DNA of 64,000 nt, from positions 434,001 through 498,000 of the forward strand of contig NZ_AP022873.1 of NCBI RefSeq assembly GCF_014701235.1. The letters run 5' to 3'. The translations under genes were made by a program, and so were the position numbers. Of the stretch, positions 1 to 10,626 are shown one piece after another. Position 1 is the first letter of the stretch. Each line of letters begins with the position of its first letter. Origin of the DNA: Dissulfurispira thermophila. Its GTDB lineage: Bacteria > Nitrospirota > Thermodesulfovibrionia > Thermodesulfovibrionales > Dissulfurispiraceae. The notes under the pieces are model-generated. The model did not search any database. It saw only the letters and a program-made list of their open reading frames with translations, and was not told where the DNA came from.

Positions 1-303
1 TGCAAGCTTCATAGCATATGTGTTAGTTGACTCAATAGTATCAAAGAATATTATGTCTTTCCCGATTATATTAGATTGCCCCAAAATTGCACTTTTTATT
101 TCTTCAATGGATAGGTCTGGAGATTTTAGTAATTTATATCCCTTCCGAGTCGATGCATCTATTATGTAGCCTGTGTTTCTTAGAAAGTTAATTCTCTTCC
201 ATACAGCAGTTCGTGTAATCTTTAGAGTATTTGCTATCTCTGCACCTGAGATAAAATCTTCTTTTTTCTTTAGAAGTTTTATTATTTCCTCATTATTGTT
301 CAT
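1..303 (-). CDS. birA: Biotin operon repressor / biotin-protein ligase, N-terminal part (cut by window edge)
   Basis: The 101 visible residues begin at an ATG at 303 and run off the left edge. Residues 5-60 form a winged helix-turn-helix of BirA type (AEIANTLKITRTAVWKRI). The ligase domain then opens with FDTIESTNTYA, the conserved start of the biotin ligase fold. The full protein would attach biotin to acyl-carrier subunits, and the HTH suggests it also represses biotin genes. The ligase active site lies outside the window. No good Shine-Dalgarno is seen before the ATG. Confidence 0.85.
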   Translation of the reverse strand, partial: MNNNEEIIKLLKKKEDFISGAEIANTLKITRTAVWKRINFLRNTGYIIDASTRKGYKLLKSPDLSIEEIKSAILGQSNIIGKDIIFFDTIESTNTYAMKLA

Positions 304-431
304 AAACAATACCATTGACCTATTGGGTTATACCTAAAGTGAGTGCTTCTGTTTTAGAAATATATGTCTGGTGCGGCGAAAAGGGAGTGCCTTTGAGCCG
401 TGCCTGACATATGTAGGATGCATAGTTTGAA

Positions 432-1055
432 TTATCTTTTTTCGGGCCACTCACATTCTTCATACAAAATACACTTCCCACATTTCGGATTTTTTGCTGT
501 GCATGTCTCCCTCCCATGCAAGATTAAAGCAAGGCTGAATGATGTCCATTTGTCATTTGGGATCTGCATCATGAGTTCTTGTTCTACTTTTTCTGGATTG
601 TTTGAATGGGCAATGCCAAGACGATTGCTTATGCGCAGGACATGCGTATCAACAGGTATTGCCTGTTTTCCAAAGGCATTCCCTAAAATAACATTGGCTG
701 TTTTTCTGCCAACACCATGGAGTGTCAGAAGTTCTTCCATTGTTTGAGGAACCTTTCCATGAAAATCCTTTATCAGTTTTTTTGAACACTCAATGATCAT
801 CCTTGCCTTGTTTTTATAATATGTTATTGAGCTTATAGCATGTTCAAGTGTTTTAGCATCTGCATTTGCAAAGTCTTCAGGGGTTTTATATTTCTTGAAC
901 AGTTTTTCTGTCACAACATTTACCTTTACATCTGTGCATTGTGCCGAAAGTATCGTGGCAATAAGGAGTTCGAATGGATTTGTGAAATTAAGGGCAATCC
1001 GCGGGTGTGGGTATTTTTTTAATAGAAGCTCTGTTATTTTTTTAGCGTTTGCCAT
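432..1055 (-). CDS. nth: Endonuclease III (DNA glycosylase/AP lyase)
   Basis: 207 aa, the usual length. The helix-hairpin-helix LHGVGRKTANV carries the catalytic lysine K118, and VDTHV carries the catalytic aspartate D136. The C terminus has the [4Fe-4S] loop C185-x6-C192-x2-C195-x5-C201. The enzyme excises oxidised pyrimidines and nicks the resulting abasic site in base-excision repair. Its ATG overlaps the stop of the upstream metallo-beta-lactamase-fold gene by one base (TAATG), so the two are probably co-transcribed and translationally coupled. Confidence 0.97.
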   Translation of the reverse strand: MANAKKITELLLKKYPHPRIALNFTNPFELLIATILSAQCTDVKVNVVTEKLFKKYKTPEDFANADAKTLEHAISSITYYKNKARMIIECSKKLIKDFHGKVPQTMEELLTLHGVGRKTANVILGNAFGKQAIPVDTHVLRISNRLGIAHSNNPEKVEQELMMQIPNDKWTSFSLALILHGRETCTAKNPKCGKCILYEECEWPEKR

Positions 1056-1765
1056 TATTCCTCATTTAGTATTACAACCTCTATTTTGCCTTTCAGTCCT
1101 TCCCTGAATCGCTTTGCATCATTTATATCTCCAACAATTGAGCCATAATGCATTGGTATAGCAATCCTCGGATTGATGGTTATTGCTGCTTGAACAGCCT
1201 CTTCTGCTGTCATAACATATGTTCCAGAAACAGGAAGTAGGGCAATGTCGATATTTTTGAATGTCTTCATTTCAGGTATATAATCTGTATCTCCTGCAAT
1301 GTATATCCTTTGCCCATTTGCCGTGAAAATGTATCCAACCCATCCTTTATCTTTTGTATGGAACTGTTTGTTTGTGTTATAGGCAGGTACAGCTTCTATT
1401 TCAATTCCACTCACATTTATTTTATCGCCAGGTCTGACAATCTTAATATTACCTGATATTTTCTTTGCACAATCTCCTGTCGTAACTATCACTGTATTTG
1501 GCCCTTGAATCTTTTTTACATCCTCAGGTGAACAGTGATCATAATGCTCATGTGTTATGAGTATTATATCTGCTGAATCTTTCTTTTTAATCTTAAACGG
1601 ATCAGTGAAAATAACTTTCTCACCTGTTATTTTGAATGTGTCATGTCCAAGATAGTGGATGTTTTTTACCATAACTTTTACCTCCTTTTTCTCTGAAAAT
1701 GTTGTTGCTGGGATTAAAAAGATGCAATTGACTGCTATTAATATTCCATAAAATAATTTCTTCAT
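1055..1765 (-). CDS. Exported metallo-beta-lactamase-fold hydrolase
   Basis: 236 aa. Residues 1-24 look like a signal peptide (KK, then a hydrophobic run ending near PATTFS), so the product is probably periplasmic or membrane-anchored. The metal-binding signature THEHYDH is followed by GDTDY and PMHYG, as in the UlaG/UPF0173-like branch of the fold. Most relatives are cytoplasmic, so the leader is a little unusual. The substrate is unknown. The start has a very strong ribosome site (GGGAGGGGG), and the gene leads a two-gene operon with nth. Confidence 0.85.
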   Translation of the reverse strand: MKKLFYGILIAVNCIFLIPATTFSEKKEVKVMVKNIHYLGHDTFKITGEKVIFTDPFKIKKKDSADIILITHEHYDHCSPEDVKKIQGPNTVIVTTGDCAKKISGNIKIVRPGDKINVSGIEIEAVPAYNTNKQFHTKDKGWVGYIFTANGQRIYIAGDTDYIPEMKTFKNIDIALLPVSGTYVMTAEEAVQAAITINPRIAIPMHYGSIVGDINDAKRFREGLKGKIEVVILNEE

Positions 1766-1787
1766 ACCCCCTCCCGTGTTTTTTGAA

Positions 1788-1796
1788 ATTATATCA
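1788..1796 (-). promoter_or_regulatory. Extended -10 promoter for the MBL-fold/nth operon
   Basis: Minus strand TGATATAAT, a perfect extended -10 (TGnTATAAT), lies about 22 nt before the start at 1765. No convincing -35 is seen, which is normal for extended -10 promoters. Confidence 0.55.
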
Positions 1797-1887
1797 TAAA
1801 TTTTGATACTTTATTTTTTATAATTCGATATGCTATATTTATCTTTCCCAGCTTACAGGGTTTTATATAATACTATCTTTTATAGAC

Positions 1888-1916
1888 TTGACAAAAACGA
1901 ATTTCTCTGGTAAGCT
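1888..1916 (+). promoter_or_regulatory. Promoter of the ribosomal-protein cluster
   Basis: A perfect -35 TTGACA (1888-1893) is followed after exactly 17 nt by TAAGCT (1911-1916), which keeps the key T1, A2 and T6 of the -10. It lies about 100 nt upstream of rpsL and is the best promoter in the gap before it. Confidence 0.6.
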
Positions 1917-1925
1917 TAACAGGTT

Positions 1926-1943
1926 TTTCCGATAAATCGGAAA
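1926..1943. promoter_or_regulatory. Perfect palindrome in the str-operon leader
   Basis: TTTCCGAT-AA-ATCGGAAA is a perfect 8-bp inverted repeat with a 2-nt centre, followed by TTTTT. It sits roughly at or just after the predicted transcription start. The minimal loop argues for a protein-binding operator. A weak attenuator is the alternative because of the T run. Confidence 0.45.
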
Positions 1944-2015
1944 TTTTTCAATGGTAATAGTTTGGCAGCAATTTTTTGGAGTGTATTAACTTTAATATGG
2001 AGGCCTTGAATAATA

Positions 2016-2387
2016 ATGCCTACAATTGCACAACTGATTAAGAATGGACGAAAGAAAGTCGAGAAAAAGACGAAGAGCCCTGCTCTTAAAAACTGTCCGC
2101 AGAAGCGAGGTGTATGCGTGAGAGTTTATACAACTACACCTAAAAAACCGAACTCTGCATTAAGAAAGGTTGCAAGGGTTAGACTTACAAATGGAATGGA
2201 GGTCACAGCTTATATTCCAGGTGTGGGGCATAATTTACAGGAGCATTCAATTGTATTGATAAGAGGTGGAAGGGTTAAGGACCTTCCGGGTGTCAGATAC
2301 CATATTTTAAGGGGTGCCCTCGACTGCGCGGGTGTTGCGAATAGGAGGCAGGGAAGGTCCAAGTACGGAGCAAAGAGACCTAAGTAA
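2016..2387 (+). CDS. rpsL: 30S ribosomal protein S12
   Basis: 123 aa, full length. S12 helps the 30S decoding centre check codon-anticodon pairing. The conserved loop [11 protein letters not shown] keeps the lysines found in streptomycin-sensitive proteins, and the [12 protein letters not shown] block is intact. First gene of the str part of the cluster, 12 nt before rpsG, with a GGAGG-type site before the ATG. Confidence 0.98.
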   Translation: MPTIAQLIKNGRKKVEKKTKSPALKNCPQKRGVCVRVYTTTPKKPNSALRKVARVRLTNGMEVTAYIPGVGHNLQEHSIVLIRGGRVKDLPGVRYHILRGALDCAGVANRRQGRSKYGAKRPK

Positions 2388-2399
2388 GAGGATAAGAAA

Positions 2400-2870
2400 A
2401 TGGCAAGAAGACGAGTATCAGCAAAAAGAGAAATATTACCGGATCCGAAATACAATAGCAAGCTGGTAAGCAGATTTATCAGTGTTATTTTGAAAGATGG
2501 TAAAAAGTCAACTGCTGAAAAGGCATTTTACGGAGCGCTGGATATTCTCAAAGAAAAGACAGGCGCTGATCCATTGAAAGTGTTCAAAACCGCGGTTGAG
2601 AATGTAAAACCAGTTCTTGAGGTCAAACCAAGAAGGGTTGGTGGTGCAACCTATCAGGTTCCGATGGAGGTAAGGCCTCATAGAAAAGTTGCTCTTGCAT
2701 TAAGATGGATTGTGGATTATGCAAGAAAACGGAAGGAAAAAACTATAAGCGAAAAGCTTGCAGGAGAACTTCTGGATGCCTATAACAATACAGGCAGTTC
2801 TATAAAGAAAAAAGAAGATACTCATAAGATGGCAGAGGCTAACAGGGCATTTGCTCACTATAGATGGTAA
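2400..2870 (+). CDS. rpsG: 30S ribosomal protein S7
   Basis: 156 aa. Primary 16S rRNA binder that organises the 30S head. The N-terminal MARRR, the [18 protein letters not shown] core and the C-terminal [10 protein letters not shown] are all typical. 12 nt after rpsL and 15 nt before fusA, in the classical str order. Confidence 0.98.
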   Translation: MARRRVSAKREILPDPKYNSKLVSRFISVILKDGKKSTAEKAFYGALDILKEKTGADPLKVFKTAVENVKPVLEVKPRRVGGATYQVPMEVRPHRKVALALRWIVDYARKRKEKTISEKLAGELLDAYNNTGSSIKKKEDTHKMAEANRAFAHYRW

Positions 2871-2885
2871 GGAGATTTTAGTCTG

Positions 2886-4964
2886 ATGTCGCGATTTCCA
2901 TTAGAAAAAACACGAAATATTGGTATTATGGCTCATATTGATGCTGGTAAGACCACAACTACCGAAAGGATACTTTACTATACGGGTGTAACATATAAAA
3001 TCGGTGAAGTCCATGAGGGTACTGCGGTTATGGACTGGATGGTACAGGAACAAGAGAGGGGGATTACCATAACATCTGCAGCAACCACATGCTCATGGAA
3101 AGAACACAGAATAAATATAATTGACACACCCGGCCATGTTGATTTTACCATTGAAGTTGAACGTTCTTTGAGGGTTCTTGATGGTGCAGTTGCAGTATTC
3201 GATGCGGTTGCAGGTGTTGAGCCGCAGTCAGAGACGGTCTGGAGACAAGCCAACAAATATGGTGTTCCAAGAATTGCCTTTATGAATAAAATGGACAGGG
3301 TTGGCGCTGACTTTTTTATGGCAGTAGATACAATGGTGGAGAAGTTGGGTGCGAAGCCCGTTCCTGTGCAAATACCTATTGGAAGTGAAGATAAGTTCAG
3401 GGGTCCGATAGATATCGTAACTATGAGGGCATTTTATTTTGATGATGAAACGCTTGGTGCAAAATATGTTGAGGCTGATATACCGGAAGAATATATTGTA
3501 AAGGCAAAGGAATATAGAGAAAAATTATTGGAAGCAATAGCAGATGTTGATGAAAATATAATGGAGAAATACCTTTCAGGAGAAGAAATATCAGTTGAGG
3601 AAATTAAAAGGGCAATCCGTAAAGGCACGATAGAAATGAAATTTACACCTGTGTTGTGTGGTTCTGCATTCAAGAACAAAGGAGTTCAGTTACTGCTTGA
3701 TGCTATAGTTGATTATTTGCCTTCTCCTATAGATATTCCCCCTGTGAAAGGTATAAGACCATCTGATGGAGCAGAAGTTGAGAGGAAGGCATCTGACGAC
3801 GAGCCTTTTGCAGCGCTTGCCTTTAAGATAATGACAGATCCATTTGTTGGACAGCTTACATTTGTGAGAGTTTATTCTGGTGTTCTGAATGCGGGATCTT
3901 ATGTATATAACTCTACAAAAGATGTAAAGGAGAGAATAGGCAGGCTTCTTAAAATGCATGCCAACAAAAGGGAAGAGATAAAGGAAGTAAGAGCCGGGGA
4001 TATAGCAGCCATCGTAGGATTAAAGAACACTCTTACAGGGGACACCCTTTGCGATGAGAATAATCCTATAGTTCTTGAATCAATACAGTTTCCTGAACCG
4101 GTTATAGCAGTTGCAATAGAGCCAAAGACAAAGGCGGACCAGGAAAAGCTTTCTGTTTCACTGGCAAAACTTGCGCAGGAGGACCCGTCTTTTAAGGTTT
4201 CTTATGATGAAGAGACAGGGCAGACAATAATATCTGGAATGGGCGAACTTCATCTTGAGATAATTGTTGATAGATTGATGCGGGAGTTTAAGGTTAGTGC
4301 AAATGTTGGTAAACCGCAGGTTGCATATAAAGAGACAATAAAAGGATCAGCAAAAGTAGAAGGTAAATTCGTAAGGCAGTCAGGCGGTCGAGGTCAATAT
4401 GGCCATGTTTGGTTGGATGTTGAACCCCTTGAGAGAGGAAAGGGATTTGAATTTGTCAATAAAATAGTCGGTGGTGCCATTCCAAAGGAATACATTCCGG
4501 CAGTAGAAAAAGGCATAAAAGAAGCTATGGATAGCGGTGTGCTTGCAGGCTATCCTGTTGTAGATGTTAGGGCAACTCTTTTTGATGGTTCTTATCATGA
4601 GGTTGACTCATCTGAGATGGCTTTTAAAATAGCAGGATCAATGGCATTTAAAGAAGGTGCAAAAAAGGCACAGGTTACGCTTCTTGAGCCTATAATGAGT
4701 GTTGAAGTTGTTACCCCAGAGGAATATATGGGAGATGTTATTGGAGACCTTAATTCAAGACGAGGAAAAATACAGTCTATGGAAAAGAGGGGTAATTCTC
4801 AGGTGATAAAGGCAATGGTGCCTCTCTCAGAAATGTTCGGATATGCGACAGATTTGAGATCTAAAACACAGGGAAGAGCTACTTACACGATGCAATTTTC
4901 ACATTATGAGGATGTGCCTAAAAATATAAGCGATAGTATTGTTGCAAAAGCAAAAGGCGAATGA
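2886..4964 (+). CDS. fusA: Elongation factor G
   Basis: 692 aa, full length. This GTPase drives translocation of tRNA and mRNA on the ribosome. G1 AHIDAGKT (residues 16-23), G3 DTPGHVDF and G4 NKMD are intact, and domains II-V follow to the C-terminal KGE. Position between rpsG and tuf is standard. The ATG follows GGAGATTTTAGTCTG. Confidence 0.98.
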   Translation: MSRFPLEKTRNIGIMAHIDAGKTTTTERILYYTGVTYKIGEVHEGTAVMDWMVQEQERGITITSAATTCSWKEHRINIIDTPGHVDFTIEVERSLRVLDGAVAVFDAVAGVEPQSETVWRQANKYGVPRIAFMNKMDRVGADFFMAVDTMVEKLGAKPVPVQIPIGSEDKFRGPIDIVTMRAFYFDDETLGAKYVEADIPEEYIVKAKEYREKLLEAIADVDENIMEKYLSGEEISVEEIKRAIRKGTIEMKFTPVLCGSAFKNKGVQLLLDAIVDYLPSPIDIPPVKGIRPSDGAEVERKASDDEPFAALAFKIMTDPFVGQLTFVRVYSGVLNAGSYVYNSTKDVKERIGRLLKMHANKREEIKEVRAGDIAAIVGLKNTLTGDTLCDENNPIVLESIQFPEPVIAVAIEPKTKADQEKLSVSLAKLAQEDPSFKVSYDEETGQTIISGMGELHLEIIVDRLMREFKVSANVGKPQVAYKETIKGSAKVEGKFVRQSGGRGQYGHVWLDVEPLERGKGFEFVNKIVGGAIPKEYIPAVEKGIKEAMDSGVLAGYPVVDVRATLFDGSYHEVDSSEMAFKIAGSMAFKEGAKKAQVTLLEPIMSVEVVTPEEYMGDVIGDLNSRRGKIQSMEKRGNSQVIKAMVPLSEMFGYATDLRSKTQGRATYTMQFSHYEDVPKNISDSIVAKAKGE

Positions 4965-5002
4965 ATTTATAAAGGAATTATAAGAAGTTAATAGGAGGAG
5001 TT

Positions 5003-6202
5003 ATGGCCAAGGCAAAATTTGAGAGGGTAAAGCCGCATGTAAATGTAGGGACCATAGGGCATGTTGATCATGGTAAGACCACACTGACAGCAGCGATAAC
5101 TAAGGTATTGGCAATAAAAGGACTTGCACAGTATAAGGCATATGACCAGATAGACAACGCACCTGAGGAGAGGGCGAGGGGGATTACTATAGCAACTGCG
5201 CATGTTGAGTATGAGACAGACAAGAGGCACTATGCACATGTTGACTGTCCTGGGCATGCTGACTATGTCAAGAACATGATAACAGGGGCAGCCCAGATGG
5301 ACGGGGCGATACTTGTAGTGAGCGCAGCAGATGGTCCGATGCCACAGACAAGGGAGCACATACTACTTGCGAGGCAGGTAGGGGTGCCGTATATAGTGGT
5401 ATTTATGAATAAAGTAGACATGGTAGATGACGCTGAATTACTTGATCTTGTAGAGCTTGAAGTGAGGGAACTTTTAAGCAAATATGGGTTTCCTGGCAAT
5501 GACATACCTGTAATCAAGGGCAGCGCACTAAAGGCGATGGAAAGTACGAGCAATGATTTTAATGCACCTGAGTATAAATGCATACTTGAGCTAATGGAAG
5601 CGGTAGACAGCTACATACCGACACCTGAGAGACCGATAGACAAACCATTTCTCATGCCGATAGAGGATGTATTTACAATATCTGGGCGTGGGACAGTAGT
5701 GACAGGAAGGGTAGAGAGGGGAGTTATAAAAGTAGGAGAGGAAGTAGAGATAGTAGGATTAAGGGAGACGAGGAAGACAGTAGCGACAGGGGTAGAGATG
5801 TTCAGGAAATTACTTGATGAAGGAAGGGCAGGAGACAACATAGGGGTATTATTAAGAGGGATAGGTAAAGAGGAAGTAGAGAGGGGCATGGTATTAGCGA
5901 AACCTGGGAGCATCACCCCGCACACGAAGTTCAAGGCAGAGGCATATATACTGACAAAGGAAGAGGGTGGGAGGCACACACCGTTTTTCAATGGATACAG
6001 GCCTCAGTTTTACTTCAGGACAACAGATGTAACAGGGGTAGCACATCTTCCAGAGGGGGTAGAGATGGTAATGCCTGGAGACAATGTAACATTAACAGTA
6101 GAGCTTATAGCACCTATAGCAATGGAGAAGGAGTTAAGATTTGCAATAAGGGAAGGCGGTAGAACAGTGGGTGCTGGAGTTGTTACTGAGGTGTTGGAGT
6201 AG
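5003..6202 (+). CDS. tuf: Elongation factor Tu
   Basis: 399 aa. Delivers aminoacyl-tRNA to the ribosomal A site as a GTP complex. G1 GHVDHGKT (residues 19-26), G3 DCPGHADY and G4 NKVDM are present, with intact beta-barrel domains II and III. AGGAGG lies just before the ATG, consistent with very high expression. The gene sits between fusA and rpsJ, and the rpsJ ribosome site overlaps its last codons. No second tuf copy is in the window. Confidence 0.98.
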   Translation: MAKAKFERVKPHVNVGTIGHVDHGKTTLTAAITKVLAIKGLAQYKAYDQIDNAPEERARGITIATAHVEYETDKRHYAHVDCPGHADYVKNMITGAAQMDGAILVVSAADGPMPQTREHILLARQVGVPYIVVFMNKVDMVDDAELLDLVELEVRELLSKYGFPGNDIPVIKGSALKAMESTSNDFNAPEYKCILELMEAVDSYIPTPERPIDKPFLMPIEDVFTISGRGTVVTGRVERGVIKVGEEVEIVGLRETRKTVATGVEMFRKLLDEGRAGDNIGVLLRGIGKEEVERGMVLAKPGSITPHTKFKAEAYILTKEEGGRHTPFFNGYRPQFYFRTTDVTGVAHLPEGVEMVMPGDNVTLTVELIAPIAMEKELRFAIREGGRTVGAGVVTEVLE

Positions 6203-6206
6203 AAAG

Positions 6207-6512
6207 GTGAATCAAAAGATCAGAATAAAATTAAAGGCTTATGACCACAGATTGTTGGACCAGTCTGTAAAAGAGATAGTAGACACAGCGCAGAGGACAG
6301 GGGCACGGATTGCGGGTCCGATACCTTTGCCTACAAGAATAAACAAGTTTACAATACTCAGGTCGCCTCATGTGGATAAAAAGTCCAGAGAACAGTTTGA
6401 GATAAGGACACATAAAAGGCTTATAGATATATATGATCCCACTCCTGATACTGTTGATGCATTGATGAAATTAGAGTTAGCTTCAGGGGTAGATGTGGAG
6501 ATAAAGCTATGA
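6207..6512 (+). CDS. rpsJ: 30S ribosomal protein S10
   Basis: 101 aa from a GTG at 6207. This start gives the family N terminus ([20 protein letters not shown]) and has GGAG at 6196-6199, inside the last codons of tuf. A longer in-frame extension exists but would only read the tuf 3' end. S10 assembles the 30S head and also acts with NusB in antitermination. The stop overlaps the rplC start by 4 nt (ATGA). Confidence 0.96.
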   Translation: MNQKIRIKLKAYDHRLLDQSVKEIVDTAQRTGARIAGPIPLPTRINKFTILRSPHVDKKSREQFEIRTHKRLIDIYDPTPDTVDALMKLELASGVDVEIKL

Positions 6513-7120
6513 CAGGTATTTTAGGGAAAAAACTCGGTATGACTCAGATATTTACTGAGGACGGCAAGCTTGTGCCTGTTACAGTAATAGAGGCAGGGCC
6601 ATGCTGTGTAGTTCAGGTCAAGACACCTGAAAAAGATGGTTATGAGGCTGTAAAAGTTGGGTTTATTGAGGCAAGAAAAGAGAAGAATTTGTCAAAACCA
6701 CTTATAGGTGCTTTTAAAAAAGCAGGGACTCCTGTGTTTAAGATATTAAAGGAATTCCATATGTCAGGTCTGCAGGTAGGAGACATGATAAAAGCAGATA
6801 GTTTCAGTAAGGGTGATAAAGTAACAGTATCCGGGATATCAAAAGGCAAGGGGTTTCAGGGTGTTATGAAAAGGCATAAATTCAAGGGAGGGCCTGATTC
6901 ACATGGTTCCATGTTTAATAGGGCACCTGGCTCTATCGGTGCAAGCTCATTCCCTTCAAGAGTATGGAAAGGAATGAGGATGGCGGGCCATATGGGTAGT
7001 GAAAGGGTTACTATGAAAAACCTTACAGTTGTTGATGTGCGTCCTGAGCAAAATCTGATACTGATAAAAGGCGCTGTGCCGGGGGCTGTAAACTCAATTG
7101 TAGAGATAAGGAAGGCTTAA
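6509..7120 (+). CDS. rplC: 50S ribosomal protein L3
   Basis: 203 aa. Early 50S assembly protein whose loop reaches toward the peptidyl-transferase centre. The conserved block [20 protein letters not shown] and the following [21 protein letters not shown] are present. It is coupled to rpsJ by a 4-nt overlap. Confidence 0.97.
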   Translation: MTGILGKKLGMTQIFTEDGKLVPVTVIEAGPCCVVQVKTPEKDGYEAVKVGFIEARKEKNLSKPLIGAFKKAGTPVFKILKEFHMSGLQVGDMIKADSFSKGDKVTVSGISKGKGFQGVMKRHKFKGGPDSHGSMFNRAPGSIGASSFPSRVWKGMRMAGHMGSERVTMKNLTVVDVRPEQNLILIKGAVPGAVNSIVEIRKA

Positions 7121-7146
7121 ATACAGCTAATAATATGGAGAGTGAC

Positions 7147-7785
7147 ATGTTTGAGATAGAGGTTAAAGGCATAAATAACGATGTAAAAGGCAAAATAGCC
7201 TTATCAGATGTAATATTTAATAACCCAGCTTCTGAGTCAGTGGTGCATAGTGCAGTTGTGAGTTATCTTGCAAATCAGAGACAGGGAACGCATGCAACAA
7301 AGACGAGAGGATTAGTCAGCGGTGGTGGCAAGAAACCGTGGAAACAGAAGAAGACGGGACGGGCAAGGCATGGTAGCATAAGATCTCCTATTTGGAGGGG
7401 TGGTGGTATAGTATTCGGACCTCAACCAAGAGATTACTCTATCAATCTAACAAAGAATATGAGGAAGGTTGCCTTATATAAGGCATTAACTATGAAGCTG
7501 TCAGATGGAGAAGTTGTAGTTGTAGATTCAATTTCTATTGATAAGCCAAAGACGAAAGATATAATCAAAATTATGAATAATTTAGGTTTATTTGACAAGA
7601 CAGTGCTTATAGTTCTTCCTGAAAAGGACGAAAATGTAATGCTTTCTGTCAGGAATATTCCGACTGTAGATGTCATTAGGGTATCTGATCTTAATGCCTA
7701 TTATATTGCAGCATTTGATTGCGTGCTGTTTACTTCTGATGCTATTGAAAAACTCCAGAGTAGTATAGCGGAGGTGGCTGCATGA
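7147..7785 (+). CDS. rplD: 50S ribosomal protein L4
   Basis: 212 aa from the ATG at 7147, chosen because GGAG at 7137-7140 gives good spacing. An in-frame ATG at 7135 overlaps that ribosome site and is less likely. L4 lines the exit tunnel and in some bacteria represses its own operon. The basic loop GGGKKPWKQKKTGRARHGS, which contacts 23S rRNA, is complete. It overlaps rplW by 4 nt. Confidence 0.95.
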   Translation: MFEIEVKGINNDVKGKIALSDVIFNNPASESVVHSAVVSYLANQRQGTHATKTRGLVSGGGKKPWKQKKTGRARHGSIRSPIWRGGGIVFGPQPRDYSINLTKNMRKVALYKALTMKLSDGEVVVVDSISIDKPKTKDIIKIMNNLGLFDKTVLIVLPEKDENVMLSVRNIPTVDVIRVSDLNAYYIAAFDCVLFTSDAIEKLQSSIAEVAA

Positions 7786-8069
7786 AGATAATTTACGATG
7801 TGATAAAAAGACCGCTTTTCACAGAAAAGGGCATGGACATAAAAGAGAGAGAGAATAAGATTCTTATAGAGGTGAATCCTGATTCAAACAAACATGAAAT
7901 TAGGAAGGCTGTGGAAGAGATATTTAAAGTGAAGGTTGCAAAGGTGGCAACAATCAACGAGAAGGGGAAAATAAAGAGATTTGGCAGATCAGTAGGCAGG
8001 ACATCTGATAGGAAAAAGGCAATAATAACATTAAAAAAGGGCGAAAAGCTTGATTTCATCGAGACATAA
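7782..8069 (+). CDS. rplW: 50S ribosomal protein L23
   Basis: 95 aa. L23 sits at the tunnel exit and is the docking site for trigger factor (tig at 30285) and SRP. The N-terminal IKRPLFTEKG is typical. The start codon lies inside the rplD stop (ATGA), implying coupled translation. Confidence 0.97.
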   Translation: MKIIYDVIKRPLFTEKGMDIKERENKILIEVNPDSNKHEIRKAVEEIFKVKVAKVATINEKGKIKRFGRSVGRTSDRKKAIITLKKGEKLDFIET

Positions 8070-8081
8070 AAGGGAAAAAAT

Positions 8082-8900
8082 ATGGGAATAAGGAAATATA
8101 ATCCAACATCACCTGGAAGGAGATTCCAGAGTTCATCAGATTACAAGGATATAACCTCAGAAGAGCCATATAAACCGCTTTGTGTACCTTTAAAAAAGAC
8201 AGGCGGAAGGAATAATACAGGCCATGTTACAGCATGGCAGAGGGGTGGCGGGAACAAACGCATATACAGGATAATAGATTTTAGCCGTGATAAAATAGGG
8301 GTGCCGGCTATTGTTAAGACAATAGAGTATGACCCAAATAGATCAGCACGGATAGCCCTTCTCAAATACAGAGATGGTGAGTACAGATATATACTTGCAC
8401 CTGTTGGTCTTAATGTTGGAGATACTGTGATGTCAGGTCCTGATGTAGAGATAAAACCTGGCAATGCATTGCCGATAAGTGCTATTCCTCTGGGCACTAT
8501 GATTCATAATATAGAGCTAAATCCGGGACAGGGTGCAAAACTTGTAAGGACTGCTGGTGCATCTGCTCAGATTGTTGCAAAGGAAGGAAAGTTTGCACAG
8601 ATAAAAATGCCATCAGGCGAGGTAAGAAAGGTCATGACCGCATGTATGGCAACCGTAGGACAGATTGGAAATGTTGAGCATGAAAATATTTCCTACGGAA
8701 AGGCTGGAAGAAAGAGGTATCTGGGCAAGAGACCTCATGTAAGAGGTGTTGCCATGAATCCTATAGATCATCCACTGGGAGGCGGTGAAGGTAAGTCTTC
8801 TGGAGGCAGGCCCGCCTGCTCTCCATGGGGTAAGCCTGAAGGTGTAAAAACAAGACGGAATAAAAGAACAGATAAATTTATTGTAAAGAGAAGGAAGTAA
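8082..8900 (+). CDS. rplB: 50S ribosomal protein L2
   Basis: 272 aa. Needed for subunit association and peptidyl-transferase activity. The C-terminal signature [19 protein letters not shown] contains the conserved histidine near the catalytic centre. [17 protein letters not shown] is also present. 12 nt separates it from each neighbour. Confidence 0.98.
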   Translation: MGIRKYNPTSPGRRFQSSSDYKDITSEEPYKPLCVPLKKTGGRNNTGHVTAWQRGGGNKRIYRIIDFSRDKIGVPAIVKTIEYDPNRSARIALLKYRDGEYRYILAPVGLNVGDTVMSGPDVEIKPGNALPISAIPLGTMIHNIELNPGQGAKLVRTAGASAQIVAKEGKFAQIKMPSGEVRKVMTACMATVGQIGNVEHENISYGKAGRKRYLGKRPHVRGVAMNPIDHPLGGGEGKSSGGRPACSPWGKPEGVKTRRNKRTDKFIVKRRK

Positions 8901-8912
8901 AAGGAGGACTAA

Positions 8913-9197
8913 GTGCCGAGATCCTTAAAAAAAGGCCCTTATGTAGAGCCAAAGCTGATGAAAAAGGTGGAAGAAATGCTTTCATCAGGAGACAAGAAAA
9001 TGATAAAAACATGGTCAAGAAGATCTACTATAGTGCCTGAATTCATAGGTTTTACATTTGCTGTGCACAATGGAAAGAAATTTATACCTGTATATGTTAC
9101 AGAAAATATGGTTGGACACAAGCTTGGTGAGTTTGCACCTACAAGGACATTCAAAAGCCATGCAGGTTCGGAAAAGACAACATCCGTGAAAGGCTAA
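8913..9197 (+). CDS. rpsS: 30S ribosomal protein S19
   Basis: 94 aa from a GTG start preceded by GGAGGA. S19 pairs with S13 at the top of the 30S head. [12 protein letters not shown] and [16 protein letters not shown] are diagnostic. Confidence 0.97.
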   Translation: MPRSLKKGPYVEPKLMKKVEEMLSSGDKKMIKTWSRRSTIVPEFIGFTFAVHNGKKFIPVYVTENMVGHKLGEFAPTRTFKSHAGSEKTTSVKG

Positions 9198-9211
9198 TAG
9201 AGGTAGAGATA

Positions 9212-9547
9212 ATGGAATCAAAGGCAATTTTGAAATATGCAAGGATTACGCCAAGGAAGGCGAGAAGAGTTATTGACCTGATAAGAGGAAAGAAGGCATC
9301 AGAGGCATTAATAACACTTAGGTATATGCCTTATAGAGGAGCTGGGCTCGTTGCTAAGCTTTTGAAGTCAGCAATGTCAAATGCAGAACAAAAGAACAGC
9401 CATGTTGATATAGATAAATTAAAGATAAAGATTGCTCTTGTAGATCAGGGGCCTGTTATGAAGCGAATGGAACCCCGTGCCATGGGCAGGGCGAATGTGA
9501 TTAAAAAGAGAACATCTCATATAACGATTATCCTGTCGGAGGAATAA
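9212..9547 (+). CDS. rplV: 50S ribosomal protein L22
   Basis: 111 aa. L22 lines the nascent-chain tunnel opposite L4. [17 protein letters not shown] and [18 protein letters not shown] match the family. Its stop overlaps the rpsC start by one base (TAATG). Confidence 0.97.
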   Translation: MESKAILKYARITPRKARRVIDLIRGKKASEALITLRYMPYRGAGLVAKLLKSAMSNAEQKNSHVDIDKLKIKIALVDQGPVMKRMEPRAMGRANVIKKRTSHITIILSEE

Positions 9548-10203
9548 TGGGTCAGAAGACAAATCCAGTAGGCAATAGAATAGGAATAATAAGGACATGG
9601 GAGTCCAGGTGGTTTCAGAAAAAGGGCTATGCAGAAAGTCTCATTGAAGATATAAATGTGCGTAACATGATTAAGGAAAAATTGTTTCATGCAGGTGTTT
9701 CAAAGATAGAGATAGAAAGACCGGGGCAGAGATTGAAGATTGTAATATATACTGCGAGACCCGGCATAATAATAGGCAAAAGAGGTGCTGAGGTAGAGAA
9801 GCTTAAAAAAGAAATTGAGGATATAACAGGAAAGCAGGTTTCTATTGATATAAAAGAGGTAAGAAAGCCCGAGGTGAATGCTCAACTCGTTGCAGAAAAC
9901 ATTGCACTGCAACTCGAAAAGAGGGTTGCATTTAGAAGAGCATTGAAACGGGCGGTATCTTCTGCTATGAGGTTTGGAGCGCTCGGCATAAAGGTCCAGT
10001 GTTCTGGAAGACTTGCAGGTGCTGAAATAGCAAGATCTGAATGGTACAGGGAGGGAAGGGTTCCACTCAGCACATTCAGAGCAGATGTAGATTATGGTTT
10101 TGCAGAATCAAAAACAACCTACGGTAAGATAGGAATAAAGGTTTGGATATACCACGGTGATGTTCTTCCTGAGCAATCAGGGGCTTCGCTATCAGGAGAG
10201 TAA
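9547..10203 (+). CDS. rpsC: 30S ribosomal protein S3
   Basis: 218 aa. Part of the mRNA entry channel, with helicase function. The KH domain GxxG is seen in [13 protein letters not shown] (about residue 75), and [14 protein letters not shown] is the typical start. Coupled to rplV by a one-base overlap. Confidence 0.97.
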   Translation: MGQKTNPVGNRIGIIRTWESRWFQKKGYAESLIEDINVRNMIKEKLFHAGVSKIEIERPGQRLKIVIYTARPGIIIGKRGAEVEKLKKEIEDITGKQVSIDIKEVRKPEVNAQLVAENIALQLEKRVAFRRALKRAVSSAMRFGALGIKVQCSGRLAGAEIARSEWYREGRVPLSTFRADVDYGFAESKTTYGKIGIKVWIYHGDVLPEQSGASLSGE

Positions 10204-10206
10204 TAT

Positions 10207-10626
10207 ATGTTAGCACCTAAGAAAGTAAAATACAGAAAGATGATGAAAGGCAGGATGAGTGGAAAGGCATACAGGGGATCTGATGTCTCTTTTGGAGAGT
10301 TTGGCATAAAAGCCATGGAGCCGGGCTGGATAACAAGCCGCCAGATAGAGGCAGCCAGAGTTGCTATAACGAGGCATGCCAAAAAAGGCTGTAAGGTGTG
10401 GATAAGGATATTCCCTGATAAACCTATAACCAAAAAACCTGCTGAAACAAGAATGGGTAAAGGTAAAGGAAATCCAGAATACTGGGTTGCTGTTGTAAAG
10501 CCGGGAAGGATACTTTACGAAGTATCAGGTATCAGCGAAGAAGTTGCAAGAGAGGCATTTGATAGGGCGTCACAGAAACTGCCTGTTGCAACAAAATTTG
10601 TGAAGAGGCAGGAGGTTATATCATGA
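10207..10626 (+). CDS. rplP: 50S ribosomal protein L16
   Basis: 139 aa. Organises the A-site region of 23S r[20 protein letters not shown] and the block ending EVIS agree with the family. A 3-nt gap follows rpsC, and a 4-nt overlap joins it to rpmC. Confidence 0.97.
   Translation: MLAPKKVKYRKMMKGRMSGKAYRGSDVSFGEFGIKAMEPGWITSRQIEAARVAITRHAKKGCKVWIRIFPDKPITKKPAETRMGKGKGNPEYWVAVVKPGRILYEVSGISEEVAREAFDRASQKLPVATKFVKRQEVIS

Noticed and set aside
5263-5991. Long open frames antisense to tuf and fusA
   Set aside because: Their composition mirrors the codon bias of the sense genes, and they lack ribosome sites and any domain.
7135-7149. Earlier ATG of rplD (7135) as the start
   Set aside because: That ATG overlaps the GGAG ribosome site that serves the ATG at 7147, and the extra four residues are not typical of L4.
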